From contig NZ_JAROAU010000003.1 in NCBI RefSeq assembly GCF_029433855.1, positions 1,318,957-1,382,956 on the forward strand: a stretch of 64,000 nt of DNA, in the 5' to 3' direction. The translations under genes were made by a program, and so were the position numbers. Below are positions 10,085-20,462 of the stretch, piece after piece (position 1 is the first letter of the stretch; every line of letters starts with the position of its first letter). Under the pieces are notes generated by a model. It was not told the DNA's origin. It saw nothing but the letters and a program-made list of their open reading frames with translations, and ran no database searches. This stretch comes from Candidatus Kosakonia sp. 282A-S69. GTDB taxonomy: Bacteria > Pseudomonadota > Gammaproteobacteria > Enterobacterales > Enterobacteriaceae.

Positions 10085-10360
10085 ATGTTTTGTGTGATCT
10101 ATCGAAGTACCCGGCGTGAACAGACCTATCTTTATGTAGAAAAAAGAGACGATTTTTCTCGCGTCCCGGAAACATTAATGCAAAGTTTCGGCCAACCGCA
10201 GTTGGCGATGATTTTACCCCTCGACGGTAGTAAAAAATTAGCCGGCGCGGATTTGGAAAAAGTAAAAACTGCGCTTGCTGAGCAGGGATATTATTTACAG
10301 GTGCCACCGCCGCCGGAAAATTTACTTAAAGCCCATCTCGCGGCAAATGGTAAGCAATAA
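10085..10360 (+). CDS. ycgL: YcgL domain-containing protein
   Basis: A 91-residue protein with one YcgL fold ([20 protein letters not shown]), conserved in gammaproteobacteria and divergent from minC. Function unknown. E. coli annotation sometimes adds about a dozen N-terminal residues; the ATG used here is the natural start. A hairpin terminator follows. Confidence 0.88.
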   Translation: MFCVIYRSTRREQTYLYVEKRDDFSRVPETLMQSFGQPQLAMILPLDGSKKLAGADLEKVKTALAEQGYYLQVPPPPENLLKAHLAANGKQ

Positions 10361-10371
10361 CCCTCTCTAAA

Positions 10372-10400
10372 GGCGGCGGATTCTTCCGCCGTCTCTTTTC
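10372..10400 (+). terminator. Putative terminator after ycgL
   Basis: Near-perfect stem GGCGGCGGA / TTCCGCCGTC with a 3-base loop, followed by TCTTTTCTATTCT. One or two G-T pairs are needed in the stem. Confidence 0.6.
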
Positions 10401-10500
10401 TATTCTCTCAACCCCTCTCATTTTGTGATTTGACAAACCGACAGACGGCGCGGATAGTCATTTTTCGCTCATGTTCAATGTGTTACCGGAGAGGCTAAAC

Positions 10501-11160
10501 ATGTATCAACATCATAACTGGCAGGGTGCACTGCTGGATTACCCGGTGAGTAAAGTGGTGTGCGTCGGCAGTAACTATGCAAAGCATATAAAGGAGATGG
10601 GCAGCGCGACGCCGGAAGAGCCGGTGCTGTTTATTAAACCTGAATCCGCATTGTGCGACCTTCGCCAGCCGCTGGTGCTGCCAACTGAACTCGGCTCGGT
10701 GCATCATGAAATTGAACTGGCGGTGCTAATTGGTGCAACGCTGCGCCATGCCACCGAAGAGCATGTCCAAAAAGCGATAGCGGGCTACGGCGTGGCGCTG
10801 GATCTGACCGCGCGCGAACTGCAAAGCAAACTGAAAAAAGCGGGTCAGCCGTGGGAGAAGGCTAAAGGGTTTGACAATGCCTGTCCCATTTCGGGGTTTG
10901 TTCCGGTCGCTGAGTTTGAGAGCGATCCGCAAAATACCTCGCTGGAGCTGAAAATTAACGGCGAGATTCGCCAACAGGGCAGCACTTCAGAGATGATCCA
11001 CCAAATCGTGCCGCTGATTGCCTATATGAGCCGCTTCTTTACACTCAAAGCGGGTGATGTGATCCTCACGGGTACGCCGGAAGGCGTCGGCCCGCTCAGC
11101 AGCGGCGATGAACTGGATCTGCGCTTCAATGGCCTCTCCCTGTCGACCCGCGTGCTGTAA
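10501..11160 (+). CDS. ycgM: Fumarylacetoacetate hydrolase family protein YcgM
   Basis: A member of the FAH superfamily (fumarylpyruvate hydrolase / oxaloacetate-tautomerase-type enzymes). Starting at the ATG at 10501 (MYQHHNWQGALL) gives 219 residues, the E. coli length; the longer reading from 10471 has no conserved sequence. FAH metal-site residues are visible in HHEIELAVLIG (Glu pair) and in ALDLTARELQ. The conserved C-terminal segment LKAGDVILTGTPEGVGP is intact. The substrate in this organism cannot be told from sequence. Confidence 0.9.
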   Translation: MYQHHNWQGALLDYPVSKVVCVGSNYAKHIKEMGSATPEEPVLFIKPESALCDLRQPLVLPTELGSVHHEIELAVLIGATLRHATEEHVQKAIAGYGVALDLTARELQSKLKKAGQPWEKAKGFDNACPISGFVPVAEFESDPQNTSLELKINGEIRQQGSTSEMIHQIVPLIAYMSRFFTLKAGDVILTGTPEGVGPLSSGDELDLRFNGLSLSTRVL

Positions 11161-11236
11161 GGTTTTTGCCGCTCATGCGGGCGGCAAAACTTGCATCCCT
11201 CTGCCAGAGTGGTTATAAGGTGCACCCTGGTTACCA

Positions 11237-11698
11237 ATGGCGGATTTTATCATGAGCGACACCCCTTTCTGGCAAAGCAAAACTCTCGACCAGATGACGG
11301 ACGCGGAGTGGGAGTCACTCTGTGATGGCTGCGGGCAGTGCTGCCTGCACAAACTGATGGATGAAGACACTGACGAGATCTACTTCACCAACGTCGCCTG
11401 TCGCCAGTTAAATATCAAAACCTGCCAGTGCCGTAACTATGAACGCCGTTTCGAATATGAACCGGACTGCATCAAGCTGACGCGTGAAAATCTGCCGACC
11501 TTCGAATGGCTGCCGCCAAGCTGCGCGTACCGTTTGCTGGCAGAAGGTAAGAGTTTGCCGGTCTGGCACCCGCTGCGTACCGGGTCAAAAGCGGCGATGC
11601 ACGCTGAGCGTATTTCGGTTCGTCACATTGCGGTGAAAGAGTCTGAAGTGCGCGACTGGCAAGCCCATATCCTGAATAAGCCGGATTGGGCAGATTAA
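11237..11698 (+). CDS. ycgN: UPF0260 family cysteine-cluster protein YcgN
   Basis: A 153-residue protein with the zinc- or Fe-S-type cysteine cluster [11 protein letters not shown] plus further cysteines in [14 protein letters not shown]. Nearly identical to E. coli YcgN; function unknown. It converges with dsbB. In E. coli hlyE and umuDC lie between these two genes; here they are absent. Confidence 0.9.
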   Translation: MADFIMSDTPFWQSKTLDQMTDAEWESLCDGCGQCCLHKLMDEDTDEIYFTNVACRQLNIKTCQCRNYERRFEYEPDCIKLTRENLPTFEWLPPSCAYRLLAEGKSLPVWHPLRTGSKAAMHAERISVRHIAVKESEVRDWQAHILNKPDWAD

Positions 11699-11727
11699 GC
11701 CCAGTCTCTCACCACATTTTCTTCAAT

Positions 11728-11757
11728 AAAAAACGCTCCCGAAGGAGCGTTTTTTTA
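11728..11757. terminator. Bidirectional terminator between ycgN and dsbB
   Basis: AAAAAACGCTCC / GGAGCGTTTTTTT with loop CGAA, between two convergent genes. The T-run overlaps the last bases of dsbB. Confidence 0.85.
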
Positions 11758-12285
11758 TCGACCGAAGAGATCGCGTTTCTTCGGCCTGAAGAACTGCGCA
11801 ATCAGCACCAACAATGCCACCACCAGATAGGCGACAAAAATGCCCAGTAGCCACTGCGGCATGTCCAGCGACAGAAACTCCCATTGACGTTGCGCACAGT
11901 CGCCCGAAGCGACAAACACCTGCGGCAGCCATTTGCTCAGCGGCAGCCACTCCGGGAAGCGCGCGGCAAAATCGCAGGTCATAAACGGGGAGGGGTGGAG
12001 CTGAATCTGCGTATGTTTCCACGTCAACTGGATGCCGCGAATAGCGCTATAGATCCAGATGGCAAGGGCAGCAAAGCGAAGCGGCGTTTTTGGCGCAATG
12101 GCGCCGACAATGCCTGCACCCATCACGCCGAAGAGGGCGCAGCGCTCGTAAATACATAAAACACACGGCTTTAGCAACATGACATGCTGGAACCACAGCG
12201 CTGTCATCTCAAGCGCAAAGGCGGTTAACGCCATCAACAGCCAGGCTCCACGCCCGTGTGAGCACTTATTCAAATATCGCAACAT
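11755..12285 (-). CDS. dsbB: Disulfide bond formation protein DsbB
   Basis: An inner-membrane quinone reductase that reoxidises periplasmic DsbA. The start at 12285 ([17 protein letters not shown]) is supported by AGGGAAA upstream and gives 176 residues, the E. coli length. All four essential cysteines are present: C41 and C44 (CVLC) in the first periplasmic loop and C104/C130 in the second. Four hydrophobic segments are visible. It lies next to fadR, where E. coli has nhaB in between. Confidence 0.95.
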   Translation of the reverse strand: MLRYLNKCSHGRGAWLLMALTAFALEMTALWFQHVMLLKPCVLCIYERCALFGVMGAGIVGAIAPKTPLRFAALAIWIYSAIRGIQLTWKHTQIQLHPSPFMTCDFAARFPEWLPLSKWLPQVFVASGDCAQRQWEFLSLDMPQWLLGIFVAYLVVALLVLIAQFFRPKKRDLFGR

Positions 12286-12591
12286 AATCATTTCCCTGGA
12301 GATGCGTAGAGACCGCAGTGTAAACGAAATCAATCTCAAGGCCACTAGCGGGGGCAAAATAATGCGTAATGGAATGTTTAGTCAGCAAAAAGTGAAACAT
12401 CGCCTACGCCATTTTGGCCGATCTGCAGTTAATTATTTGGATTTAACGCATATTTCCGAGAAATATTCATGTAGCAAATTCGTGAAAATAAAACGATGAT
12501 CGCCTTTTTTCTTCCACCCCTACGCTACCTGACCACTGTATGCTTTGGTATGATGAGTGTTCGTTGCTTAGCTGTGTTATGGAAATCTTAT
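12286..12591. other. Intergenic region dsbB-fadR (nhaB position)
   Basis: 306 bases between the divergent dsbB and fadR starts. It must hold both promoters. No credible coding sequence is seen: the short plus-strand frames lack ribosome sites and protein-like composition. A TATGAT about 40 bases before the fadR ATG could be a -10 element. No recognisable nhaB remnant is visible by eye. Confidence 0.6.
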
Positions 12592-13311
12592 ATGGTCATT
12601 AAGGCGCAGAGCCCGGCGGGTTTCGCGGAAGAGTACATCATTGAAAGTATCTGGAATAGTCGCTTTCCTCCCGGTTCGATTCTTCCTGCTGAACGCGAGC
12701 TCTCTGAACTGATTGGCGTCACTCGTACCACACTGCGTGAAGTTCTGCAGCGACTTGCCCGGGATGGCTGGCTTACTATCCAGCATGGCAAACCGACAAA
12801 AGTGAACAATTTCTGGGAAACCTCAGGTCTGAATATTTTGGAAACGCTGGCACGTCTGGATCACGAAAGCGTACCGCAGTTGATCGATAACTTGCTGTCC
12901 GTGCGTACCAACATTTCCACGATTTTCATTCGTACCGCGTTTCGCCAGCATCCTGAAGATGCATTAAAGGTGCTCTCCACCGCGCGTGAAGTAGAAGATC
13001 ACGCCGATGCGTTTGCGGAGCTGGATTACAACATTTTTCGTGGGCTGGCATTTGCTTCCGGTAACCCGATCTATGGTTTGATCCTGAACGGCATGAAAGG
13101 GCTCTATACCCGCATTGGTCGCCACTACTTTTCCAGCCCGGAAGCACGCAGCCTGGCACTCGGTTTTTACCATCGACTGGCAGAGATCTGCGAGCATGCC
13201 CAGCACGATCAGGTTTACGAACTGGTTCGTCGCTACGGTCATGACAGCGGGGAGATCTGGCATAAGATGCAGAAAACAATGCCAGGCGATCTCGCACTAC
13301 AAAGTCGATAG
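12592..13311 (+). CDS. fadR: Fatty acid metabolism transcriptional regulator FadR
   Basis: A GntR-family regulator that represses beta-oxidation genes and activates fabA/fabB; acyl-CoA releases it from DNA. The ATG at 12592 ([20 protein letters not shown]) gives 239 residues, the E. coli length; the longer frame from 12496 is not conserved. The winged-helix segment is [20 protein letters not shown], followed by the acyl-CoA-binding helical domain. A likely target site lies upstream of fadD at 5101. Confidence 0.96.
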   Translation: MVIKAQSPAGFAEEYIIESIWNSRFPPGSILPAERELSELIGVTRTTLREVLQRLARDGWLTIQHGKPTKVNNFWETSGLNILETLARLDHESVPQLIDNLLSVRTNISTIFIRTAFRQHPEDALKVLSTAREVEDHADAFAELDYNIFRGLAFASGNPIYGLILNGMKGLYTRIGRHYFSSPEARSLALGFYHRLAEICEHAQHDQVYELVRRYGHDSGEIWHKMQKTMPGDLALQSR

Positions 13312-13316
13312 TGACA

Positions 13317-13342
13317 AAAAACCCCTCGTAAGAGGGGTTTTC
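13317..13342. terminator. Bidirectional terminator between fadR and ycgB
   Basis: AAAACCCCTC / GAGGGGTTTT with loop GTAA, lying between the convergent fadR and ycgB. Confidence 0.85.
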
Positions 13343-13346
13343 TACA

Positions 13347-14879
13347 TCACAGCACGTTGCTTCGCGGCGGACAGCGCTCCAGCAGCTCAACGCTGCCATC
13401 TTCGTTTTGCTGCTCGAGCAGCACATCAAACCCCCATAAACGGTGCACATGTTTCAGCACTTCGCGGCGTCCTTTATCGAGCGGGGCACGGTTATGCGGA
13501 ATGTAGCGCAGTGTCAGTGAGCGATCGCCGCGCAGATCGACGTTCCACACCTGGATATTGGGTTCAAGATTACTGAGGTTGTACTGTGAAGAGAGTTTCG
13601 AGCGGATCTCGCGGTAGCCCTCTTCATTATGGATCGCGGCAATCTCCAGATAGTTATTGCGATCGTCATCGAGCACGGTAAAGAAGCGGAAGTCACGCAT
13701 GATCTTCGGCGACATAAACTGGCTGATAAAACTCTCATCTTTGAAATCACGCATCGCGAAATGGAGCGTCTCCAGCCAGTCGGAACCGGCAATATCCGGG
13801 AACCAGTAGCGATCTTCTTCCGTCGGTGAGTGACAGATGCGCTTAATATCCTGGAACATGGCAAAACCCAGCGCGTATGGGTTAATGCCGCTGTACCACG
13901 GGCTGTTATAAGGCGGCTGGAACACCACATTTGTGTGGCTATGCAGAAACTCCAGCATAAAGCGGTCGGTCACTTTCCCTTCGTCATAGAGATGGTTAAG
14001 AATGGTGTAGTGCCAGAACGTTGCCCACCCTTCGTTCATCACCTGTGTCTGCTTTTGCGGGTAAAAATATTGGCTCACTTTGCGCACGATGCGCAGGATC
14101 TCGCGCTGCCACGGCTCCAGCAGCGGCGCATTCTTCTCCATAAAGTAGAGCAGGTTCTCTTGCGGCTCCGCCGGGTAGCGGCGCGCCTGGGCGACCGCGA
14201 CCTCTTCGTCACGTTTTGGCAGGGTGCGCCACAACATATTCACCTGGCTTTGCAGATACTCTTCCCGGCTTTTTTGCCGTGCTTTCTCCTCCTGCAGCGA
14301 GATTTTCTGCGGACGCTTGTAGCGATCAACGCCGTAATTCATCAGCGCGTGGCAGGAGTCGAGCAGTTTTTCCACTTCGACCACCCCATAGCGCTCTTCG
14401 CAATCGGTGATGTATTTGCGTGCGAAGATCAGGTAATCGACAATCGAGCTGGCATCGGTCCAGCTGCGGAACAGGTAGTTATTTTTGAAGAAGGAATTGT
14501 GCCCGTAACAGGCGTGTGCCATCACCAGCGCCTGCATGGTGATGGTGTTCTCCTCCATCAGATAAGCGATGCAGGGATTGGAGTTAATGACAATCTCATA
14601 GGCCAGGCCCTGCTGGCCATGTTTATAGAGCCGTTCGGTTTCGATAAACTTCTTGCCGAATGACCAGTGGGGGTAATTAATCGGCATGCCGACGCTTGAG
14701 TAGGCATCCATCATCTGTTCTGAGGTGATCACTTCGATTTGATGCGGATAGGTATCCAGCCGGTAGAGTTTCGCCACCCGGTCAATCTCTGCCAGGTAAT
14801 CATCCAGCAGTTCGAATGTCCAGTCGGGTCCATCGCTCAGACGAATAGAATCCTTATTCATTGAGTCAATCGTAGCCAT
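13347..14879 (-). CDS. ycgB: SpoVR-family protein YcgB
   Basis: A 510-residue SpoVR-family protein, widely conserved in enterobacteria and, in E. coli, part of the RpoS stationary-phase response; the biochemical function is not established. The sequence starts MATIDSMNKDSIRLSDGPDW and retains the invariant histidine/glutamate-rich segments of the family (AHACYGHNSFFKNNY, MNEGWATFWHY) that look like a metal-binding site. Single gene, convergent with fadR. Confidence 0.92.
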   Translation of the reverse strand: MATIDSMNKDSIRLSDGPDWTFELLDDYLAEIDRVAKLYRLDTYPHQIEVITSEQMMDAYSSVGMPINYPHWSFGKKFIETERLYKHGQQGLAYEIVINSNPCIAYLMEENTITMQALVMAHACYGHNSFFKNNYLFRSWTDASSIVDYLIFARKYITDCEERYGVVEVEKLLDSCHALMNYGVDRYKRPQKISLQEEKARQKSREEYLQSQVNMLWRTLPKRDEEVAVAQARRYPAEPQENLLYFMEKNAPLLEPWQREILRIVRKVSQYFYPQKQTQVMNEGWATFWHYTILNHLYDEGKVTDRFMLEFLHSHTNVVFQPPYNSPWYSGINPYALGFAMFQDIKRICHSPTEEDRYWFPDIAGSDWLETLHFAMRDFKDESFISQFMSPKIMRDFRFFTVLDDDRNNYLEIAAIHNEEGYREIRSKLSSQYNLSNLEPNIQVWNVDLRGDRSLTLRYIPHNRAPLDKGRREVLKHVHRLWGFDVLLEQQNEDGSVELLERCPPRSNVL

Positions 14880-15199
14880 TAGCGCGCCCTCATTGTTCTC
14901 GACACTCTCTGTATGGAGCGTCTCATTTCAAGCATAGAACACTGATTTAAAAGTGTACGCCAGCCCTCACCAAATCTTCACGATATTCCCGCTCACTCAC
15001 CGCGTAAAAAAGCATGTTGGTAAAATATTATGCTGCGGCGTAAGGGTGCGCAGCAGGAGATGCTGAATATCCGCAGCCCTTACCGGGCGGCGATGTTGTG
15101 AGGGGGGTCACCATAAAAAAGCCATATGTTGAATAATATTTTCATCTGAGTTATCAATTTGTAATCAGATGATTGTGCTTTACTCACGGGAGAAGGGAT
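14880..15199. promoter_or_regulatory. ycgB-dadA intergenic region with an inverted repeat
   Basis: 320 bases between the divergent ycgB and dadA starts, with no gene. Upstream of dadA is an inverted repeat CATCTGA (15143-15149) ... TCAGATG (15165-15171) in AT-rich DNA. In E. coli dadAX is controlled by Lrp and CRP in this interval; whether this repeat is such a site is inference. No good CRP consensus was seen. Confidence 0.4.
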
Positions 15200-16498
15200 A
15201 TGCGAGTTGTTGTTTTGGGCAGCGGCGTTGTCGGCGTCACCAGCGCCTGGTATTTGCGCCAGGCCGGACATGATGTCACCGTAATCGATCGCCAGCCGGG
15301 GCCGGCACTGGAGACCAGTGCCGCCAACGCCGGGCAGATTTCACCGGGCTACGCTGCACCGTGGGCCGCGCCCGGCGTGCCGCTGAAAGCGATCAAATGG
15401 ATGTTTGAGCGCCATGCACCGCTCGCCATCAAGCTTGACGGCTCCTCATCGCAGCTGAAATGGATGTGGCAAATGCTGCGCAACTGCGATACCCGGCACT
15501 ATATGGAAAACAAAGGGCGTATGGTGCGCCTGGCTGAATATAGCCGTGATTGTCTGAAACTGCTGCGTGAAACCACCGGCATCCAGTATGAAGGGCGACA
15601 GGGCGGGACGCTGCAACTCTTCCGCACCGCCGAACAGTATGAAAACGCCACCCGTGATATCGCTGTGTTACAGGAAGCTGGCGTGCCTTATCAGTTGCTG
15701 GAGTCGGCGCGTCTGGCCGAGGTGGAACCGGCACTGGGCGAAGTGGCGCACAAGCTGACGGGTGGGTTGCGGCTGCCAAATGATGAAACTGGTGATTGCC
15801 AGCTCTTCACACAGCGGCTGGCGCAGATGGCTGAATCAGCCGGAGTGGTATTCCGCTTCAACACGCCGGTCGATCGTCTGCTCTATGAAGGCGAAAAGAT
15901 CTACGGCGTGAAGTGCGGCGAAGAGGTGGTGAAAGCCGATGCTTACGTGATGGCTTTTGGCTCCTGGTCCACCGGCCTGCTGAAGGGGATTGTCGATATC
16001 CCGGTTTACCCGCTCAAGGGCTACTCGCTGACCATTCCGGTGGCGCAAGAGGATGGCGCACCCGTTTCAACCATTCTTGATGAGACCTACAAAATCGCCA
16101 TTACCCGCTTCGATCAGCGCATCCGCGTCGGCGGTATGGCAGAGATTGTCGGGTTTAATACCGAGCTGTTACAACCGCGGCGCGAAACGCTGGAGATGGT
16201 GGTACGCGATCTCTTCCCGCGCGGCGGGCATGTTGAGCAGGCGACGTTCTGGACCGGTTTACGTCCGATGACGCCGGACGGCACCCCGGTGGTTGGCCGC
16301 ACGCCGTTTAAAAACCTGTGGCTCAATACGGGTCACGGTACGCTCGGCTGGACAATGGCTTGCGGCTCAGGCCAGTTACTCAGTGACCTGATGACCGGCA
16401 ATACGCCGGCTATCGCCGCAGATGATCTGAGCGTGGCGCGTTATCTTCCGGGGTTCACGCCTGCGCGTGCCCAGCATCTTCACGGTGTACATAGCTGA
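15200..16498 (+). CDS. dadA: D-amino acid dehydrogenase, small subunit
   Basis: A membrane-associated FAD enzyme that oxidises D-alanine to pyruvate and feeds electrons into the respiratory chain. The ATG at 15200 follows AGAAGGG and gives 432 residues as in E. coli. The dinucleotide-binding motif [15 protein letters not shown] is at the extreme N-terminus, and the C-terminal FAD-contact region is [16 protein letters not shown]. It is co-transcribed with dadX (18-base gap). Confidence 0.95.
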   Translation: MRVVVLGSGVVGVTSAWYLRQAGHDVTVIDRQPGPALETSAANAGQISPGYAAPWAAPGVPLKAIKWMFERHAPLAIKLDGSSSQLKWMWQMLRNCDTRHYMENKGRMVRLAEYSRDCLKLLRETTGIQYEGRQGGTLQLFRTAEQYENATRDIAVLQEAGVPYQLLESARLAEVEPALGEVAHKLTGGLRLPNDETGDCQLFTQRLAQMAESAGVVFRFNTPVDRLLYEGEKIYGVKCGEEVVKADAYVMAFGSWSTGLLKGIVDIPVYPLKGYSLTIPVAQEDGAPVSTILDETYKIAITRFDQRIRVGGMAEIVGFNTELLQPRRETLEMVVRDLFPRGGHVEQATFWTGLRPMTPDGTPVVGRTPFKNLWLNTGHGTLGWTMACGSGQLLSDLMTGNTPAIAADDLSVARYLPGFTPARAQHLHGVHS

Positions 16499-16516
16499 CA
16501 GGCGTAAGGAACAGAC

Positions 16517-17587
16517 ATGTCTCGTCCGGTACTGGCGACCCTCGATTTACAGGCGTTAGCCAACAATTTGCAAATAGTGCGCCGCGCGGCTCCTGATGCC
16601 AAAGTCTGGTCGGTGGTCAAGGCAAATGCTTACGGTCACGGTCTGGAGCGTATCTGGTCAGCGCTCAATAAAACCGATGGCTTTGCGATGCTCAATCTTG
16701 AAGAGGCGATCCTGCTGCGCGAGCGCGGCTGGAAAGGGCCTCTTCTGATGCTGGAGGGTTTTTTCGATGCTGAAGAGCTGGCGCTTTATGACCAGTATCG
16801 TCTTACCAGCGGGGTTCACAGTAACTGGCAGCTTAATCTGCTGAAAAATGCGAAGCTGCAGGCACCGCTTGATATCTACCTTAAAATCAACAGCGGCATG
16901 AACCGCCTCGGTTTTCTACCAGAGCGCGTGCACAGCGTCTGGCAGCAGCTGAGCAGCTTTACCAGCGTCGGCAATATCACACTGATGTCGCATTTTGCTG
17001 AAGCGGAGCGCCCGGACGGCATTTCGCAGCCGATGCGGCGCATTGAGCAGGCGGCGGAAGGGCTGCCATTACCGCGCTCTCTCGCGAACTCAGCCGCGAC
17101 GTTATGGCATCCGGAGGCGCATTTTGACTGGGTTCGTCCCGGCATTATTCTCTACGGTGCCTCTCCGTCAGGCAGATGGCAGGATGTGGCAAACAGCGGT
17201 ATTCGCCCGGTGATGACACTGAGTAGTGAAATCATTGCCGTACAGACACTGAAAAGCGGCGATGCCGTCGGCTACGGATGTCGCTATCGTGCGCAGACGG
17301 AGCAACGCATCGGTGTGGTCGCGTGTGGTTATGCGGATGGTTATCCGCGCCAGGCACCCACCGGCACGCCGGTGCTGGTGGATGGCATTCGCACTACGGT
17401 GGTGGGCGCAGTCTCTATGGATATGCTGACGGTCGATCTCACGCCGTGCCCGCACGCCAGTATCGGCGCGCCGGTGGAACTGTGGGGCAGGGAGATCAAG
17501 ATTGATGATGTCGCGGCGGCGGCCAATACGGTTGGGTATGAATTGATGTGCGCGCTGGCACCGCGCGTGCCTGTTGTGACAATGTAA
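16517..17587 (+). CDS. dadX: Catabolic alanine racemase
   Basis: A PLP-dependent racemase converting L-alanine to D-alanine, which DadA then degrades. 356 residues. The PLP lysine lies in WSVVKANAYGHG (K35), and the catalytic tyrosine lies in the segment VGYGCRYRAQTEQ of the C-terminal beta domain. It ends at a hairpin that overlaps the convergent cvrA stop. Confidence 0.95.
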   Translation: MSRPVLATLDLQALANNLQIVRRAAPDAKVWSVVKANAYGHGLERIWSALNKTDGFAMLNLEEAILLRERGWKGPLLMLEGFFDAEELALYDQYRLTSGVHSNWQLNLLKNAKLQAPLDIYLKINSGMNRLGFLPERVHSVWQQLSSFTSVGNITLMSHFAEAERPDGISQPMRRIEQAAEGLPLPRSLANSAATLWHPEAHFDWVRPGIILYGASPSGRWQDVANSGIRPVMTLSSEIIAVQTLKSGDAVGYGCRYRAQTEQRIGVVACGYADGYPRQAPTGTPVLVDGIRTTVVGAVSMDMLTVDLTPCPHASIGAPVELWGREIKIDDVAAAANTVGYELMCALAPRVPVVTM

Positions 17588-17593
17588 CTTCTG

Positions 17594-17619
17594 GCGAGGC
17601 GCTTACTCCGCCTCGCTTT
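17594..17619 (+). terminator. Putative terminator after dadX
   Basis: Stem GCGAGGCG / CGCCTCGC with a 7-base loop, then TTTCC. It overlaps the last codons of cvrA on the other strand, so it is likely shared or weak. Confidence 0.5.
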
Positions 17620-19336
17620 CCACCACTTTTATACCCACCTTTGATACCGCATTTTCACTCTTCTCCGCCACGGTCCAGATCATGCCAGCAAACTCAACCT
17701 GATCGCCCACCACCGGAGCGGCACCCAGCAGTTGCTGCACAATCTCACCAAGCGTCTGCTGGTTATCACGATGCTCAAGCCCCTCATCAAGACCGTAAAT
17801 CATCGCAATATCGGCAAATTTGGCGCTCGCCTCGAGGATAAAGTCGCCAAAGAAGCGTTGATCCAGCGACACCGGCGGCGACTCGCTGAAGAGTTTCCCG
17901 AGGGCCGGAAGATCGTTTTCGCGACCAATTACGCAGAGCACGTCCCCCTCACGTAACCGCGTGCTGCCAGTCGGGTGCAGCAGGCTGTTGTCGCGGAACA
18001 GCGCCGCAATGCGCGTCTCTTCCGGCATATGTAAGTCACGCAGCGCCGCGCCGACGCACCACTTATCGGCGCTCAGTTGATAAACAAACTGCTCGAAGGG
18101 ATTATCGGGGTGGATATCCAGCCCAACGCGCGAGACCGGCCAGCCAACCGGCGGCACCACCACTTTCGCTTTTTTCGCCGCCCAGCCCAGCGAGGTTCCC
18201 TGGAACAGGAGCGAAATCAGCACCACGAAAAAGGCAACATTGAAGAAGAGACGAGCGTTATCCAGCCCGGCCATCATCGGGAAGGTGGCAAGAATGATTG
18301 GCACCGCGCCGCGCAGCCCCACCCAACTGATAAAGACGCGCTCACGCAGGTTAAAGCCGCGAAAGGGGAGCAGGCTGGCGAAGACAGAGAGCGGGCGGGC
18401 GATAAAGATCATCCACGCAGAGAGGATCAGCGCAGAGAGTGCAATCGGCATTAAATCGGACGGTGTGACCAGCAGGCCCAGCACAAGGAACATCGCAATT
18501 TGCGCCAGCCAGGCGAGGCCATCGAAATTCTGCAGGATGCCGAAACGGTTGCGAATAGGACGATTGCCCAGCACAAAACCGCACAAATAGACCGCCAGAA
18601 TGCCGCTGCCATGCAGCGCCGTGGTGACGGAGAAAACCAGAATCCCGCCGCTCAGGGCTAATAAAGGGTAGAGGCCGGGCGGCAGGGCAATGCGGTTAAT
18701 CATCTGTTGCAGTAAATAACCGCCCGCGCCACCCAGCAGAATGCCGAGACCAAACTCGCGCAAAATATGCAGAAAGAAGGTGAAATCGATAGTGGCGTGG
18801 TGGGTCTGGATCATCTCAATCAGCGTGATGGTCAGAAACACCGCCATTGGATCGTTGCTGCCGGATTCAATCTCAAGCGTTGAGCCGACACGCTCGTTCA
18901 GCCCTTTACCACCGAGCAGCGAGAAGACCGCCGCTGCATCAGTAGAGCCGACAATCGCGCCAATCAGGAAGCCTTCCATGATATCGAGCTTGAACAGCCA
19001 GGCGGCCATCATGCCGGTCAGGCCGGACGTGATTAATACCCCGATGGTCGCCAGCGAGAGCGCGGGGCCAAGTGCGACGCGAAACGAGCTGGCGCGCGTG
19101 CGCATACCGCCGTCAAGCAGGATGATCGCCAGCGCCAGGTTACTGACCATATAGGCCAATGGGTAGTTGTCGAAGGGGATGCCGCCGATGCCGTCAACGC
19201 CTGCCAACATGCCAATTGCCAGGAAAATGACCAGAATCGGAATACCAAGGCGCGATGAGAACGAACTCAATAAAATACTGCAGGTTACCAGTACAGAACC
19301 CAGAATAAACAGACTAATTATCGCCCCAGCGTCCAA
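17603..19336 (-). CDS. cvrA: Potassium/proton antiporter CvrA (NhaP2 type)
   Basis: A CPA1-family cation/proton antiporter (YcgO/NhaP2) of the inner membrane. The start is placed at a TTG (TTG GAC GCT GGG) at 19336, because it matches E. coli in position and follows a strong AAGGAG site. This gives 577 residues against 578 in E. coli. About the first 390 residues are hydrophobic, with the antiporter motif [17 protein letters not shown] cytoplasmic TrkA-C domain ([17 protein letters not shown]) and a C-terminal CorC/HlyC-type segment follow. In E. coli it aids growth at low osmolarity. Confidence 0.92.
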   Translation of the reverse strand: MDAGAIISLFILGSVLVTCSILLSSFSSRLGIPILVIFLAIGMLAGVDGIGGIPFDNYPLAYMVSNLALAIILLDGGMRTRASSFRVALGPALSLATIGVLITSGLTGMMAAWLFKLDIMEGFLIGAIVGSTDAAAVFSLLGGKGLNERVGSTLEIESGSNDPMAVFLTITLIEMIQTHHATIDFTFFLHILREFGLGILLGGAGGYLLQQMINRIALPPGLYPLLALSGGILVFSVTTALHGSGILAVYLCGFVLGNRPIRNRFGILQNFDGLAWLAQIAMFLVLGLLVTPSDLMPIALSALILSAWMIFIARPLSVFASLLPFRGFNLRERVFISWVGLRGAVPIILATFPMMAGLDNARLFFNVAFFVVLISLLFQGTSLGWAAKKAKVVVPPVGWPVSRVGLDIHPDNPFEQFVYQLSADKWCVGAALRDLHMPEETRIAALFRDNSLLHPTGSTRLREGDVLCVIGRENDLPALGKLFSESPPVSLDQRFFGDFILEASAKFADIAMIYGLDEGLEHRDNQQTLGEIVQQLLGAAPVVGDQVEFAGMIWTVAEKSENAVSKVGIKVVESEAE

Positions 19337-19449
19337 TGGTATGCATCTCCTTCTCTTCTCGGTGAGTTCCCGGCACGGACCCGGATTTAGTACGACACAG
19401 TATAATAACGGCAGAAAAAGCAATTTAATAAGGGCATTAAGGGCTTTTT

Positions 19450-20361
19450 TTACGCCGAGATTGTGGGATGACCCGTGAGGGTCAGCGTTGATTTTTCAGC
19501 GTGTTGCAACGTGGCGTGCGCACCCAATGGCAATGTGACGGTCTTCGCTTCGTGGCCGAAATCCAGCCCGGCGATCACCGGGATCGCCACCTGTGAACGT
19601 AACCAGGCCACCATCTTCTCTAAAGTGTAGCCCGCATCGTAATCGTTAGGCTGCGCATGGGAGAAACTGCCGAGGATCAACGCGCGCTGCTGCGCCAGAA
19701 TCCCACTGTAGAGCAGCTGCAGCAGCATGCGCTCAACGCGGTAGGGATGCTCATTGATATCTTCAACCACCAGAATGCCGCCAGGCAGTGTCGGCAGCCA
19801 AGGGGTGCCAATCAGTGACGTCAGCATTGCCAGGTTGCCGCCCCATAACGTCCCTTCTACATGACAGCGCGGCCCGTCGCCGTCCCACTCAACGGTATAG
19901 GTTTTATTGCGTATTGCTCGCCAGAAGTGCTCTTGCGTAAAGGCATTAAGCGGTTCAGCACCAAAGTTGCCCGCCAGCATCGGGCCGCTAAAGGTGATGG
20001 TGCCGCCCGCCGCCAGCAGGCCGCACTGGATAGCAGTGAAGTCGCTGTGGCCGCAAATCACCAGCGGTTGCTGCTGCTGGCGTTTCACCAGCGCCTGCCA
20101 GTCAATGTCAGCCAACAGGCGGCTCGCGCCATAGCCGCCACGCACCGGCATGACGATCAGATTCTCCCCAACCAGGCGGGAGAGGTCATTAATGTCTGCC
20201 AGCCTTTCAGCTTCACTGCCGGCAAAACGCTCCTCACGTCGCGTAATCACCTGTTGATTGTTGACCTGGTGCCCCTCGCGGGTCAGCCGTTCAACGGCCA
20301 GCGCCGCAGCACGTTGATTAATGCAGTACCCGGAGGGGGCAACTAAATGGAAAGTGGACAT
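19450..20361 (-). CDS. ldcA: Muramoyltetrapeptide carboxypeptidase (LD-carboxypeptidase A)
   Basis: A cytoplasmic S66-family peptidase that removes the terminal D-Ala from recycled murein tetrapeptides. 303 residues. The nucleophile motif [11 protein letters not shown] places the serine at about 106, as in E. coli, and the downstream Glu and His of the triad are in [13 protein letters not shown] and [15 protein letters not shown]. It is divergent from emtA, also a peptidoglycan enzyme. Confidence 0.94.
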   Translation of the reverse strand: MSTFHLVAPSGYCINQRAAALAVERLTREGHQVNNQQVITRREERFAGSEAERLADINDLSRLVGENLIVMPVRGGYGASRLLADIDWQALVKRQQQQPLVICGHSDFTAIQCGLLAAGGTITFSGPMLAGNFGAEPLNAFTQEHFWRAIRNKTYTVEWDGDGPRCHVEGTLWGGNLAMLTSLIGTPWLPTLPGGILVVEDINEHPYRVERMLLQLLYSGILAQQRALILGSFSHAQPNDYDAGYTLEKMVAWLRSQVAIPVIAGLDFGHEAKTVTLPLGAHATLQHAEKSTLTLTGHPTISA

Positions 20362-20462
20362 GGCATTTCCTTGCTGACATCTCTAAACAAACAGTTATCA
20401 TGCCGCTAACCCTGGTCATTGTCATCCGCCGTGATGTACAGCTTATATAAGGATTTTCTGGC

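Noticed and set aside
11163-11189. TTTTGCCGC / GCGGCAAAA inverted repeat after ycgM as a terminator
   Set aside because: A good stem, but no T-run follows; could be a structure in the ycgM-ycgN transcript, not enough to call.
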